NCBI RefSeq assembly: GCF_003387155.1
Contig: NZ_QUMT01000001.1
Span: 883,066 to 947,065, forward strand
Reading direction: 5' to 3'
Source of the DNA: Roseateles depolymerans
GTDB lineage: Bacteria; Pseudomonadota; Gammaproteobacteria; Burkholderiales; Burkholderiaceae_C
Length of the DNA stretch: 64,000 nucleotides
Below the pieces are notes generated by a model. That model saw only the letters and a list, made by a program, of their open reading frames with translations. It did no database searches and had not been told where the DNA came from. The position numbers were made by a program, and so were the translations under genes. Positions 37,969 to 46,025 of the stretch are shown in pieces (within the stretch, counting starts at the first letter, position 1; every line of letters begins with the position of its first letter).

Positions 37969-38331
37969 CTACTCATCCAAAAACGTCCACGTATCCGCCC
38001 CATCAAAGCGACGCACCCGCACCGACGCGATCAGCTCCGGGCTGAAATTCCCCAGATGCACCCCCTGCTTCGCCCCCGGCTCCGGATTGATCGGCTCCCA
38101 ATGCGTCACGCAGCCGCAGGTCTGGCACCGGATGGTTCGCATCGTGCGGTCGCCCTGCACATATTCGGTGGTGGACGCCGGATGGCCTTCGATCTTGACG
38201 GTACCAAATTCGAAGTAGACCCAGGGGCCGCCGATGCGCCGGCACAAGGAGCAATTGCAGGATGTCGCCACGGTGGGCGTGTCCGGCAGCGTCAGGCGGA
38301 TGTTGCCGCAATGGCAGGAGCCTTGGTGCAT
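37969..38331 (-). CDS. GFA/CENP-V family zinc protein
   Basis: A 120-residue protein of the glutathione-dependent formaldehyde-activating (GFA)/CENP-V fold. The zinc-binding cysteines are seen in SCHCGN (residues 5-10), CNCSLCRR (near 29-36) and CQTCGC (near 70-75). The full-length small domain is present. Most members are not proven to act on formaldehyde, so substrate is unknown. The ATG at 38331 begins directly before the first cysteine motif; the longer frame upstream has no support. It is divergent from the pirin gene. Confidence 0.85.
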   Translation of the reverse strand: MHQGSCHCGNIRLTLPDTPTVATSCNCSLCRRIGGPWVYFEFGTVKIEGHPASTTEYVQGDRTMRTIRCQTCGCVTHWEPINPEPGAKQGVHLGNFSPELIASVRVRRFDGADTWTFLDE

Positions 38332-38588
38332 GGTGGGTCTCCGAATGTGGTGCGCCGGCCGCCAGTGGGGGCTGTGCAGCGCAGGGGGTGAGTTCAGCGG
38401 GCGGCCGAGCCGTCTGCTCCCGCGTTCGTTGTATCTCAGTGGGGTCTGCCGAGCCATGCCGCAAACGTCGCTTGACTTAGCGGCGTTCGGCGCTATGAAC
38501 CTCGCACACCGCAGTAGACCCCTTCCAGCACATCCCACGGTTTCGCGGTAGGGTCCCTCCATCGTCAGGACTCCACCAGGCCCTCGCC

Positions 38589-39725
38589 ATGACCACGCTG
38601 CCCACCAACATCTCCGAAAGATCCGACAGATCTGCCACCTCCGATTCCACTGCGGCGTCGACATCGCCCGTCCTCTCCGTCCAGCCCTTAGGCATGCCTT
38701 GGGAAACGATCGACCCCTTCTTGTTCTGCGTCCACCACGACGACGCCTATCCCAAGGGCAACGGCGCGCACGGCCCGGACGCTGCGCTGCTGGCGGGCCG
38801 CAACATCGGCTCGGACTTCTCGCGCAAGGACGGCTGGAGCATGTATCACGGCCAGCAGGTGCCTGGTTTCCCGGCCCACCCTCACCGCGGCTTCGAGACG
38901 GTGACCATCGTGCGCCAAGGGCGCATCGACCACGCCGATTCCCTGGGCGCGGGCGCGCGTTTCGGCGGCGGCGATGTGCAGTGGCTGACGGCGGGCAAGG
39001 GCATCGTCCACGCGGAAATGTTCCCGCTGCTGCACACCGACCGGCCCAACCCCTTGGAGCTCTTCCAGATCTGGCTGAACCTGCCGTCCGACAGCAAGAT
39101 GGTGGAGCCGCATTTCACGATGTTCTGGTCGGAGGACATTCCGCGCCACACCTTCACCGACGACGCAGGACGCTCGACCGAAGTGGTGGTCATCGCCGGT
39201 GCGCTCCCTGCGCCTGTCCACGCTGCGGGCTCATCCACCCGTCCCCCCGCCCGTCCCCTCACCCCGCCGCCGGATTCCTGGGCCTCTCGACTTCATTCCG
39301 ATCTGGCCATGTGGACCCTGCGGCTCGAGCCCGGCGCGCAATGGACACTCCCCGCCGCAGTGGGCGAGGGCACTCGACGCAAGCTGTACTTCTTCGCCGG
39401 CAACCGCCTGGCTCTGGCCGGAGAGCCCTTGACTGTCGGGCATTCCGTCGAGGTGCGTGCGGGCGCCGATGTCGTGCTGACCAATGGCGATGCGCCCGCC
39501 GAGCTGCTGATGCTGCAGGGCCGTCCCATTGGCGAACCGGTGGCGCAGTACGGCCCCTTCGTCATGAACACCGAGCAAGAGTTGCGACAGGCTTTCGAGG
39601 ACTACCGCCGCACCGAATTCGGCGGTTGGCCGTGGCCGGATCCGGCGCCGGTCCATGGCAATGTGGGGGACCGGTTCGCCAGACACGCCGATGGCCGGAC
39701 CGAGCGCCCGGCGTCGCGGGATTGA
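38589..39725 (+). CDS. Pirin family protein
   Basis: A 378-residue bicupin. The N-terminal cupin holds the iron-binding residues in FPAHPHRGFETVTIVRQG and the later GKGIVHAEMF; the C-terminal cupin ends with PFVMNTEQELRQAFEDYR. Pirins are nuclear cofactors or quercetinase-like dioxygenases; the bacterial role is often unclear. Between the two cupins, around residues 210-235, is a Pro-rich insertion (STRPPARPLTPPP). The first ~30 residues are Ser/Thr-rich, so a later start is possible. Confidence 0.87.
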   Translation: MTTLPTNISERSDRSATSDSTAASTSPVLSVQPLGMPWETIDPFLFCVHHDDAYPKGNGAHGPDAALLAGRNIGSDFSRKDGWSMYHGQQVPGFPAHPHRGFETVTIVRQGRIDHADSLGAGARFGGGDVQWLTAGKGIVHAEMFPLLHTDRPNPLELFQIWLNLPSDSKMVEPHFTMFWSEDIPRHTFTDDAGRSTEVVVIAGALPAPVHAAGSSTRPPARPLTPPPDSWASRLHSDLAMWTLRLEPGAQWTLPAAVGEGTRRKLYFFAGNRLALAGEPLTVGHSVEVRAGADVVLTNGDAPAELLMLQGRPIGEPVAQYGPFVMNTEQELRQAFEDYRRTEFGGWPWPDPAPVHGNVGDRFARHADGRTERPASRD

Positions 39726-39802
39726 TCGGGGGTGCGCGGACACGCCGATAGGTCTAGCATCCCTCTTGGCAGCCCGTTGCCGAGGCTGCTTCGGAGCGTG
39801 CC

Positions 39803-41053
39803 ATGGTCCATCCGCTGTCTCGGTCCCTGAAGCAGGTCTTGAACGCGGGGGCGGCTCTCAGGTCCGCCGGATTGACGTCCGCATTGACGGCGGGTTTGAT
39901 GGCGGCGTTAACGGCGGGTTTGACGGCGTTGTTGCTGTCCGCGTGCGCCGCCCCCTCCACGCAGCAGCCCCCGCCGCCGACCGCACTGCTGCACGATGAG
40001 CTCTTCCCCCCCAACCACGAGCTCATCAGCGCCGACCGCATCCTCGCCCCCAGCGAGGGCATGCGCGCCTTCATCCAGCAGCGCCTGACCCGTGGTCTGC
40101 GGGGGCGTGAGCCGCGTGAGGTGCTGGTCGAAGCTCTCAGTGCCCCGGGCGAACTCAAGCTCGAATACGACGCCGACATGACCCGCACCGCGTCGGAAGC
40201 CTTCGACGCCCGCATGGGCAACTGCCTCTCGCTGACGCTGATGACGGCGTCCTTCGCGCGCGAGCTGGGCGTGCCGGTGCTGTTCCGGCATGTCTATCAG
40301 GAAGAGCAGGTGAGTCGGGTGGGAGACCTGCAGGTCGTGTCCGGCCACGTGAACATCGGCCTGGGCCGCCGTCCCACCGACTTCCGCATCCTGGGCGACC
40401 AGGAGGCGCTTCTGGTGGTGGACTTCGTGCCGGGTGCGCAGATCCGGCGCCAGCGCGCCATGGAGGTGGATGAGGCCACGGTGGTGGCCATGTACATGAA
40501 CAACCGTGCTGCCGAATGGATGGCGCAGGGCATGCTGGACCGCGCCTACTGGTGGGCCCGCGCCGCCTGGCTGCAAGCGCCGCAATTGACCGCGGCCCTG
40601 AACACGCTGGGGGTGGTGTACCGACGGCATGGCGACGTGGGACCTGCGGAGCAGGCCTTCCGCGAAGTGCTGCGCCGTGAACCTGGCAATCTGCAGTCGA
40701 TGGCCAATCTCGCGCAGTTGCTGCGCAATGCCGACCGCTTCGCAGAGGCCAAGGTCCTGGAAGACCAGTTGGCCAGGCTGGAGCCCTATCCGCCCTTCAA
40801 GTTCTTCGACCTGGGCGTGGCGGCGATGCAAGACGGCGACGCTGTTGCTGCGCGCCGCTACTTCCTCAAGGAGATCGACCGCTCAGCCTACTACCACGAG
40901 TTCCACTTCTGGCTGGCTCTGGCCAATGCGAAGCTGGGGCGGTGGGAGGAGGTGCGCACGTCCTTGGCGCGGGCGGAAGCGCTGAGCACCAGCGTGCGCC
41001 AGCGGCAGCTCTATGCAGCCAAGCTGGAGAGCCTTCGCGCGAAGGTGCACTGA
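39803..41053 (+). CDS. TPR lipoprotein with transglutaminase-like segment
   Basis: A 416-residue predicted lipoprotein. Its signal peptide is unusually long, with the lipobox LLLSAC (Cys near residue 48) and a hydrophobic core built from a duplicated SALTAGLMA / ALTAGLTAL unit. A transglutaminase/SirB1-like segment is seen at GNCLSLTLMTASFARELGVP, where the Cys could be the nucleophile, with HVNIGLG later. The C-terminal ~170 residues form TPR helices (LNTLGVVYRRHGDVGPAEQA, NLAQLLRNADRFAEAKVLE). It is likely an envelope scaffold or peptidase-like protein; substrate unknown. Confidence 0.75.
   Translation: MVHPLSRSLKQVLNAGAALRSAGLTSALTAGLMAALTAGLTALLLSACAAPSTQQPPPPTALLHDELFPPNHELISADRILAPSEGMRAFIQQRLTRGLRGREPREVLVEALSAPGELKLEYDADMTRTASEAFDARMGNCLSLTLMTASFARELGVPVLFRHVYQEEQVSRVGDLQVVSGHVNIGLGRRPTDFRILGDQEALLVVDFVPGAQIRRQRAMEVDEATVVAMYMNNRAAEWMAQGMLDRAYWWARAAWLQAPQLTAALNTLGVVYRRHGDVGPAEQAFREVLRREPGNLQSMANLAQLLRNADRFAEAKVLEDQLARLEPYPPFKFFDLGVAAMQDGDAVAARRYFLKEIDRSAYYHEFHFWLALANAKLGRWEEVRTSLARAEALSTSVRQRQLYAAKLESLRAKVH
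39881..39928 (+). repeat. 24-bp tandem duplication in a signal-peptide coding region
   Basis: Two adjacent 24-bp units (39881-39904 and 39905-39928), differing at only a few positions, encode repeated Ala-Leu-Thr-Ala-Gly-Leu in the hydrophobic core of the lipoprotein signal peptide. Confidence 0.8.
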
Positions 41054-41084
41054 GCGACACGGCGACGCAGAGCCCGGACAGCAG

Positions 41085-41138
41085 GCACAGCGGGTAAAGC
41101 GGCACAGCGGGGTACAGCGCGATACAAAGGGCAAAGCG
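41085..41138 (+). repeat. Degenerate 17-18-bp tandem repeat after the TPR lipoprotein gene
   Basis: Three diverged units: GCACAGCGGGTAAAGCG (41085-41101), GCACAGCGGGGTACAGCG (41102-41119) and a weaker copy ending GGCAAAGCG (to 41138). They lie 31 bp after the stop codon. Confidence 0.45.
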
Positions 41139-41200
41139 AGGACAGCAAGGGCGGCGCGGTCGAAGTCGCGCTGTGCTGCTGCCAAGTCAGTCGCCGAGCT

Positions 41201-41545
41201 TCAAGCCGTGAGCGGTGGCAGCCCATGCCGGGCCCGTGCGCGATTGCAGGCTTCGTCGCCCAGGCCGAGCGGTGCGCGCAGACCAAATTCCCGGCATGGT
41301 GACGGCCGCCACTCATAGATGCCGCAGCTGGCCTTCTGGCCGACCTGGCCCTGCAGCGCGGCACAGCGCGGTGCAGCGTGGTCGGTGCCGCGCATGCGGC
41401 AGAGGTGGTCGGTGAGGGAGACCGTCAGTCCATCCGGAACCGTGCCCCCTTCGCTCAGCAGTTCCTGACGCGAGAAGTCGACGCGAAAACTCGCGCAACA
41501 GGCGCCGCAGTGCGTGCAAGGATTGTCGGTAGCGGTGAAGGACAT
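41201..41545 (-). CDS. YkgJ-family cysteine-cluster protein
   Basis: A 114-residue protein with the YkgJ pattern of eight or so cysteines: CTHCGACCASFRVDF near the N-terminus, LCRMRG, RCAALQG, and CGIYEWRPSPCREF near the C-terminus. Members are predicted to bind zinc or an iron-sulfur cluster; function is unknown. It starts 18 bp after the kinase gene ends and is likely the last gene of the phosphoesterase-kinase operon. Confidence 0.85.
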   Translation of the reverse strand: MSFTATDNPCTHCGACCASFRVDFSRQELLSEGGTVPDGLTVSLTDHLCRMRGTDHAAPRCAALQGQVGQKASCGIYEWRPSPCREFGLRAPLGLGDEACNRARARHGLPPLTA

Positions 41546-41563
41546 GCCGGCAGTGTAGGGCGC

Positions 41564-43033
41564 TCAGGTCGCAGCCGGGCTGACGGTCGGCTCTGGCAGC
41601 GGCGGCTCCCGCACCACGGTGACGGTGCAGGTGCACTGCGTCACCACCTGCGTCGAGACGCTGCCCAGATATCGCCGCAGCGTGGAGCTGCCGCGCGCGC
41701 CCATCACCACATGGTCCACGCCGGTCCTCGCCGCGAATTCGATCAACGCGTCCGCCGCATCCGGGGCCTCCAGCACATGGAAGGTCAGGCGTCCGTCTTC
41801 CAGCGCCAGGTCGTGAGTCATCGGATGGGCCCAGTTCTTCAGCGCGATCAACTGCTGCACATGATGGCTGCGTCCTTGTGCATCGGTGAGTTCGTCCATG
41901 CCGATGCGGGCCGTCTTCATCACGCCTACGCAGGCCAGCCGCGCACCGGGCTCGGTCAGCAGCAGCCGCTGCACCACGTCGCGCAGCGCCTCCAGCAGTC
42001 CTTCGCTGGCGCCCTGCACATCCACCGCCGCCATGATCACCGGGCTGCGTGCCACCTGCGCACCGACCGAGGCCGGCGCGTGCGGCTCCGCGCCCAACGC
42101 CAGGAACCATCGCTTGAAGCGCCTCACCATGCCGCTGCGCTCCACCTTGTGGGCGCGCGCGGTCAGCGGCACGGCATCGGGCCTTTGCAGGTCCAGGGCC
42201 AACTGCGTCGCACTCTGGTAGCGGCGTTCGGCCCGCACTTCCAGGCAGTGCAGCACCACCTCCTGGAACCACGGCGGCAGCTCCGGGCGGATGGCCCGTG
42301 GAGGAATCGGCTCCACATATAGCCGCCGCCGCAATTGGCGCACGGACGTCGGCTGCCCGAAGGGACGCTCGCCGGTGGCCAGGTGGTAGAGCATCACGCC
42401 CAGCGCAAACAGGTCGCTGCGTGGGTCGTTGCGCACGAACTGCACCTGCTCGGGCGACATGTACGGGCCGGTCCCCATCGGCAGCGAAAACTCTTCCTCC
42501 AGCAGGTCCGGCAGGAAGTCGTGCCGGGACAGCCCAAAGTCCACCAGCACCACCGATCCGTCCGCGCGCCGCAGGATGTTGCTGGGCTTGATGTCCAGAT
42601 GAACCAAATGCTGGTGATGCAGGTCGGTCAGCGCATGCGCCACCTGGATGCCGATCTCCACGACCTCCACCAGCGGCAGCGGGGCGCGGTCCAGCAGCGG
42701 GCGCAGGCTGTCCGCCTGGATGTGCTCCATCACGATGTAGGCCTGGCGGCGCCAGTCGCCGCGCGCCACGAAGCGGGGGACGTGCGGGCCCTTGAGCGCG
42801 GGCAGGATCATCTGCTCCACCTCGAAGCCGACGATGCTGGCCGGATCTTCCCCGCCCTTGATGCGGGGCACCTTCATGATGAGCGGGAAGTCCTCGCCGG
42901 GCACCGGTGTCTCGCGGCGCACCTTCCAGAGGTTGGCCATGCCGCCCTGATGCAGGCGCTCTTCCAGCACAAAACCGTCCAGCACCTGACCGGGCTGCAA
43001 GGGGTAGGGGATGGGGGCCGGCGTTTCGGTCAT
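41564..43033 (-). CDS. Ser/Thr protein kinase fused to a universal stress protein domain
   Basis: A 489-residue Hanks-type kinase. Visible parts are the glycine loop LHQGGMANLWKV (28-37), ATP lysine Lys54 (LIMKVPR), catalytic loop HLDIKPSNIL (146-154) with Leu in place of the usual Arg of HRD, DFG at 165-167, and MSPEQ. No transmembrane segment follows. The C-terminal ~150 residues form a UspA-like domain with the nucleotide-loop GARGSSTLRRYLGS (G-2x-G-8x-GS, one residue shorter than the classic motif). It lies 36 bp after a metallophosphoesterase gene. It is a soluble kinase, possibly tuned by nucleotide or stress through the Usp domain. Confidence 0.85.
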   Translation of the reverse strand: MTETPAPIPYPLQPGQVLDGFVLEERLHQGGMANLWKVRRETPVPGEDFPLIMKVPRIKGGEDPASIVGFEVEQMILPALKGPHVPRFVARGDWRRQAYIVMEHIQADSLRPLLDRAPLPLVEVVEIGIQVAHALTDLHHQHLVHLDIKPSNILRRADGSVVLVDFGLSRHDFLPDLLEEEFSLPMGTGPYMSPEQVQFVRNDPRSDLFALGVMLYHLATGERPFGQPTSVRQLRRRLYVEPIPPRAIRPELPPWFQEVVLHCLEVRAERRYQSATQLALDLQRPDAVPLTARAHKVERSGMVRRFKRWFLALGAEPHAPASVGAQVARSPVIMAAVDVQGASEGLLEALRDVVQRLLLTEPGARLACVGVMKTARIGMDELTDAQGRSHHVQQLIALKNWAHPMTHDLALEDGRLTFHVLEAPDAADALIEFAARTGVDHVVMGARGSSTLRRYLGSVSTQVVTQCTCTVTVVREPPLPEPTVSPAAT

Positions 43034-43069
43034 CGAGGGAAGAGGGTCCTTGGCGCAAACGCCGCGAGC

Positions 43070-43828
43070 TTAGCGCCCCAGCACCAGTCGCTGGGCCAGT
43101 CGTTCCGCCAGGGCCGGCGGCAGGCCCTTGGCACCGCGGATGGCGGCAACCGCCGCTTCCACGTCGTACGGCACACGCTGGAAGCTGAGGTCGCCGCTGT
43201 CGTGATCGAAGAGGGCATAACAGGCGGCCGGGTTGCCGTCGCGCGGCTGGCCGCAGGCGCCGGGAATCACCAGCCACTGGCGATTGGGCAGCAGCGGAAT
43301 CGGAATGCCGGGCTGCGGCCGGAAGTCGCCCGCCTTGCCGGTGCCGGAGAGGTGGTAGAGCATCGGCTCATGCATGTGGCCGCAGAAGGTGTAGCGGCAT
43401 TCGGTGGCATGCAGGCTGCGCATCGCTTCCAGCCGGCCCTGGACATAGGCAAAGCCCGCCGGGTCGAAGGCATTGGCGTGGACGAACAGGCAGTCCTCCC
43501 GCACCTCGTGCAGCGGCAGGTCGCCCAGGAAGCGCAACTGGTCGGGCGTGAGCTGGTTGCGCGTCCATTCAATGGCGTTGCGCGCGTCCTCATGCATGGT
43601 CGGGTTGGGCCCGCGGGCCACCGCCAGGTCATGGTTGCCGGCCACCGCCACAGCGCCTTGCGCCTTCAGCGCCAGGACCTGGTCCACCACCCAGCCCGGG
43701 TCGCTGCCATAGCCCACGTAGTCGCCCAGCAGGGCAAAGCCTTCCACCCCCTGGCTGCGGGCATGGGCGAGCACGGCGCTGAAGGCTTCGCGATTGGCGT
43801 GCAGGTCTGAAATCAATGCAATCTTCAT
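43070..43828 (-). CDS. Calcineurin-like metallophosphoesterase
   Basis: A 252-residue protein of the ApaH/PPP-related metallophosphoesterase group. Metal ligands are seen in ISDLHANREA (residues 7-16), LLGDYVGYGSDP (33-44), GNHDLAV (near 64) and later FCGHMHEPM. Members hydrolyse phosphoproteins, nucleotides or other phosphate esters; some are bacterial protein phosphatases. The ATG at 43828 starts right at the MKIALISDLH motif; a longer frame to 44119 has no support. It is first in a probable operon with the kinase-USP fusion and YkgJ, suggesting it may oppose that kinase. Confidence 0.83.
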   Translation of the reverse strand: MKIALISDLHANREAFSAVLAHARSQGVEGFALLGDYVGYGSDPGWVVDQVLALKAQGAVAVAGNHDLAVARGPNPTMHEDARNAIEWTRNQLTPDQLRFLGDLPLHEVREDCLFVHANAFDPAGFAYVQGRLEAMRSLHATECRYTFCGHMHEPMLYHLSGTGKAGDFRPQPGIPIPLLPNRQWLVIPGACGQPRDGNPAACYALFDHDSGDLSFQRVPYDVEAAVAAIRGAKGLPPALAERLAQRLVLGR

Positions 43829-43990
43829 GGAGTCCCAAGCATGCCACGGCTGGCTGACGATGGGCTGAGCGGCGGCAAGTCGCATGCCGGGCCGCCGCCA
43901 CAGCCCCGCGCTTGGAGGTGACCGGAGCGCCGTCTGTTTGTTACGCTCGCAGGCAACATCGGGGGAGACACCCGGGGCGACAGCGGTGCA

Positions 43991-45004
43991 GTGCCGCAAC
44001 GGGACACGAACAACATGCAAGCAGAGGCAGTCAGGGTGATGCGCTGGGTCCGGATTTTTGGCGCACGGAGCAGGGCGGCGATGGACCGGGCCGCATCGTC
44101 GCGTGACGGTGGTGAACACGCTGCGAAGCAGGTCCGCCGGCGCCGCGGGCGCTGCCCAGGCGCGCGAACGGGCCTGGTGGCCGCGGCCTTGCTGGGTCTG
44201 GCCGTGACCGCCCAGGCTGCCTGCTCCCGGGTGATCCGGGTGCCTGTGGCGCCCATCGGTTTGAGTGTGGTCACGTCTGGCGGTGCCGTGAGTGGTGTCT
44301 ATCCAGACGTTCTGCGCCGCATCGAAACCGAGACCGGCTGCCGGTTTGAATTCTCGATCGTGCCCCGCGCGCGGCTGGAGGCCATGTTCATCAGCGGTCA
44401 GGCCGACCTGCTGATGCCGGCGTCCCGCACGCCCGCCCGCGATGCACGAGGGCAGTTCGTGCCGCTTGTGAAGGCCCGTCCGGTGTTGATCTCACTGAAC
44501 TCGGACCGTCCCGCCGTCGCCAATCTTCAGGAGTTGCTGGAGCGGCGGGACCTGCGGGTGGCGCTGGTGCGGGGTTTTGACTACGGAGAGGCCTACCAGC
44601 AGCTGATTCCGCGCCTGAAAGAGCAGCAGCGTCTGGTGATGGAAGCGGACGCCGGCGCCGTGGCCCGCGCGATGGAGCGGGGTCTGGCGGACGTCACGCT
44701 GATGGTGCCTGCCATCTTCACTGGCACCTTGCATCAGGACAACCGGACGCGGGCCCTGCTGGACCGCCTTCGTTATGAGCCCTTGAGCGACCTGGGCTGG
44801 GGGGAAAGTGGCATCTACCTGTCGCCCCGGCTCGCTCCCAACGACCGGGAACTCATGGCCGAGGCCCTGGACAAGGCCGTGCGCAGTGGCCTGGTCTGGA
44901 AAGCGATGCAGCGGCACTATCCGCCGGGCACCTATGAAGAGGGGATGAGGGCGCTGGTACCGGCCGCCGCACTGCCGGCGTCGGCGACCAGCGCCACGAA
45001 GTAG
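43991..45004 (+). CDS. Periplasmic solute-binding-like protein (SBP family 3)
   Basis: A 337-residue (from GTG 43991) or shorter protein; ATG codons at 44015 and 44039 are alternative starts. A signal peptide with a long basic n-region ends near GLAVTAQA. The mature part looks like a family-3 extracellular solute-binding domain: GVYPDVLRRIETETGCRFEF, SGQADLLMPASRTPARDARG, LRVALVRGFDYGEAY and a C-terminal GLVWKAMQRHYPPGTYEEGM. No transporter permease is nearby, so it may be an orphan sensor-type or amino-acid-binding protein. Divergent from the phosphoesterase operon. Confidence 0.72.
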   Translation: MPQRDTNNMQAEAVRVMRWVRIFGARSRAAMDRAASSRDGGEHAAKQVRRRRGRCPGARTGLVAAALLGLAVTAQAACSRVIRVPVAPIGLSVVTSGGAVSGVYPDVLRRIETETGCRFEFSIVPRARLEAMFISGQADLLMPASRTPARDARGQFVPLVKARPVLISLNSDRPAVANLQELLERRDLRVALVRGFDYGEAYQQLIPRLKEQQRLVMEADAGAVARAMERGLADVTLMVPAIFTGTLHQDNRTRALLDRLRYEPLSDLGWGESGIYLSPRLAPNDRELMAEALDKAVRSGLVWKAMQRHYPPGTYEEGMRALVPAAALPASATSATK

Positions 45005-45025
45005 GCCTTTGAGCCCAGCTTTCAG

Positions 45026-45063
45026 TCCGGACCTCCAGCCCGGACCTCCAGCCGGACTTTCAG
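45026..45063 (-). repeat. 12-13-bp tandem repeat after the argF stop
   Basis: Read on the minus strand after the argF TGA: CTGAAAGTCCGG, CTGGAGGTCCGGG and CTGGAGGTCCGGA follow one another, flanked by partial units beginning CTGAA. The repeat therefore echoes the stop-containing CTGA. Confidence 0.6.
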
Positions 45064-45066
45064 CCT

Positions 45067-46008
45067 TCAGCCAATCCGGCCCAGGAGCAAATACTCCATC
45101 AGCGCCTTCTGGACATGCATGCGGTTCTCCGCCTCATCCCAGACCACCGACTGCGGGCCGTCGATCACATCCGCCGCCACTTCCTCCCCGCGGTGAGCGG
45201 GCAAGCAGTGCATGAACAGCGCGTCCGGCTTGGCACGCGACATCATGTCGGCATCGACGCACCAGTCGGCGAAAGCGGCGCGACGCGCTTCGTTCTCGGC
45301 CTCGTAGCCCATGCTGGTCCAGACATCGGTGGTGACCAGGTCGGCACCGGCGCAGGCCTGCTTGGGGTCCTTGAAGACCTTGTAGCAGTCCCGGTTCTTG
45401 ATGCCGGCCACGGCCGGATCGATCTCATAGCCGCTGGGGGTGCTCACATGCACGGTGAAGCCGAGGATCTCCGCCGCCTGCAGCCAGGTGTTGGCCATGT
45501 TGTTGCCGTCCCCCACCCAGGCCACGACACGGCCCTTGAGGCAGTCCATGTCGATGGCGCCGCGTCGGTCCATGCCGCGCTGTTCGATGAAGGTGAACAG
45601 GTCGGCCAGGATCTGGCAGGGGTGATATTCGTTGGTCAGGCCGTTGATGACCGGCACCCGCGAATGGGCCGCGAAACGCTCGATCTTGGTCTGCTCGAAG
45701 GTGCGGATCATCACCAGGTCGACCATGCGGCTGATGACGCGGGCGCTGTCCTCGATCGGCTCGGCGCGGCCGAGCTGGCTGTCCCCGGTGGTGAGGTGCA
45801 CCACCGAGCCGCCCATCTGGTACATGCCGGCCTCGAAGCTCACCCGGGTGCGGGTGCTGGCTTTCTCGAAGATCATCGCCAGCGTGCGGTCGGTCAGCGG
45901 CTGGTACTTCTCGTAGTTCTTGAAGCGTCGCTTGATGATGGACGCCCGCTCGAACAGGTAGGCGTACTCCTCCGCACGCAGGTCCTTGAACTGCAGGTAG
46001 TGACGCAT
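45067..46008 (-). CDS. argF: Ornithine carbamoyltransferase
   Basis: A 313-residue enzyme joining carbamoyl phosphate and ornithine to citrulline in arginine synthesis. The carbamoyl-phosphate loop STRTR is at 51-55, HPCQ at 129-132, and MHCLPAHRGEEV near residue 267 closes the ornithine site. The ATG at 46008 (MRHYLQFKDL) follows GGGAGA with good spacing and matches betaproteobacterial N-termini, so I prefer it over the ATG at 46029 that overlaps the argD stop. Second gene of argD-argF. Confidence 0.93.
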   Translation of the reverse strand: MRHYLQFKDLRAEEYAYLFERASIIKRRFKNYEKYQPLTDRTLAMIFEKASTRTRVSFEAGMYQMGGSVVHLTTGDSQLGRAEPIEDSARVISRMVDLVMIRTFEQTKIERFAAHSRVPVINGLTNEYHPCQILADLFTFIEQRGMDRRGAIDMDCLKGRVVAWVGDGNNMANTWLQAAEILGFTVHVSTPSGYEIDPAVAGIKNRDCYKVFKDPKQACAGADLVTTDVWTSMGYEAENEARRAAFADWCVDADMMSRAKPDALFMHCLPAHRGEEVAADVIDGPQSVVWDEAENRMHVQKALMEYLLLGRIG

Positions 46009-46025
46009 CAGACTGTCTCCCGGCT

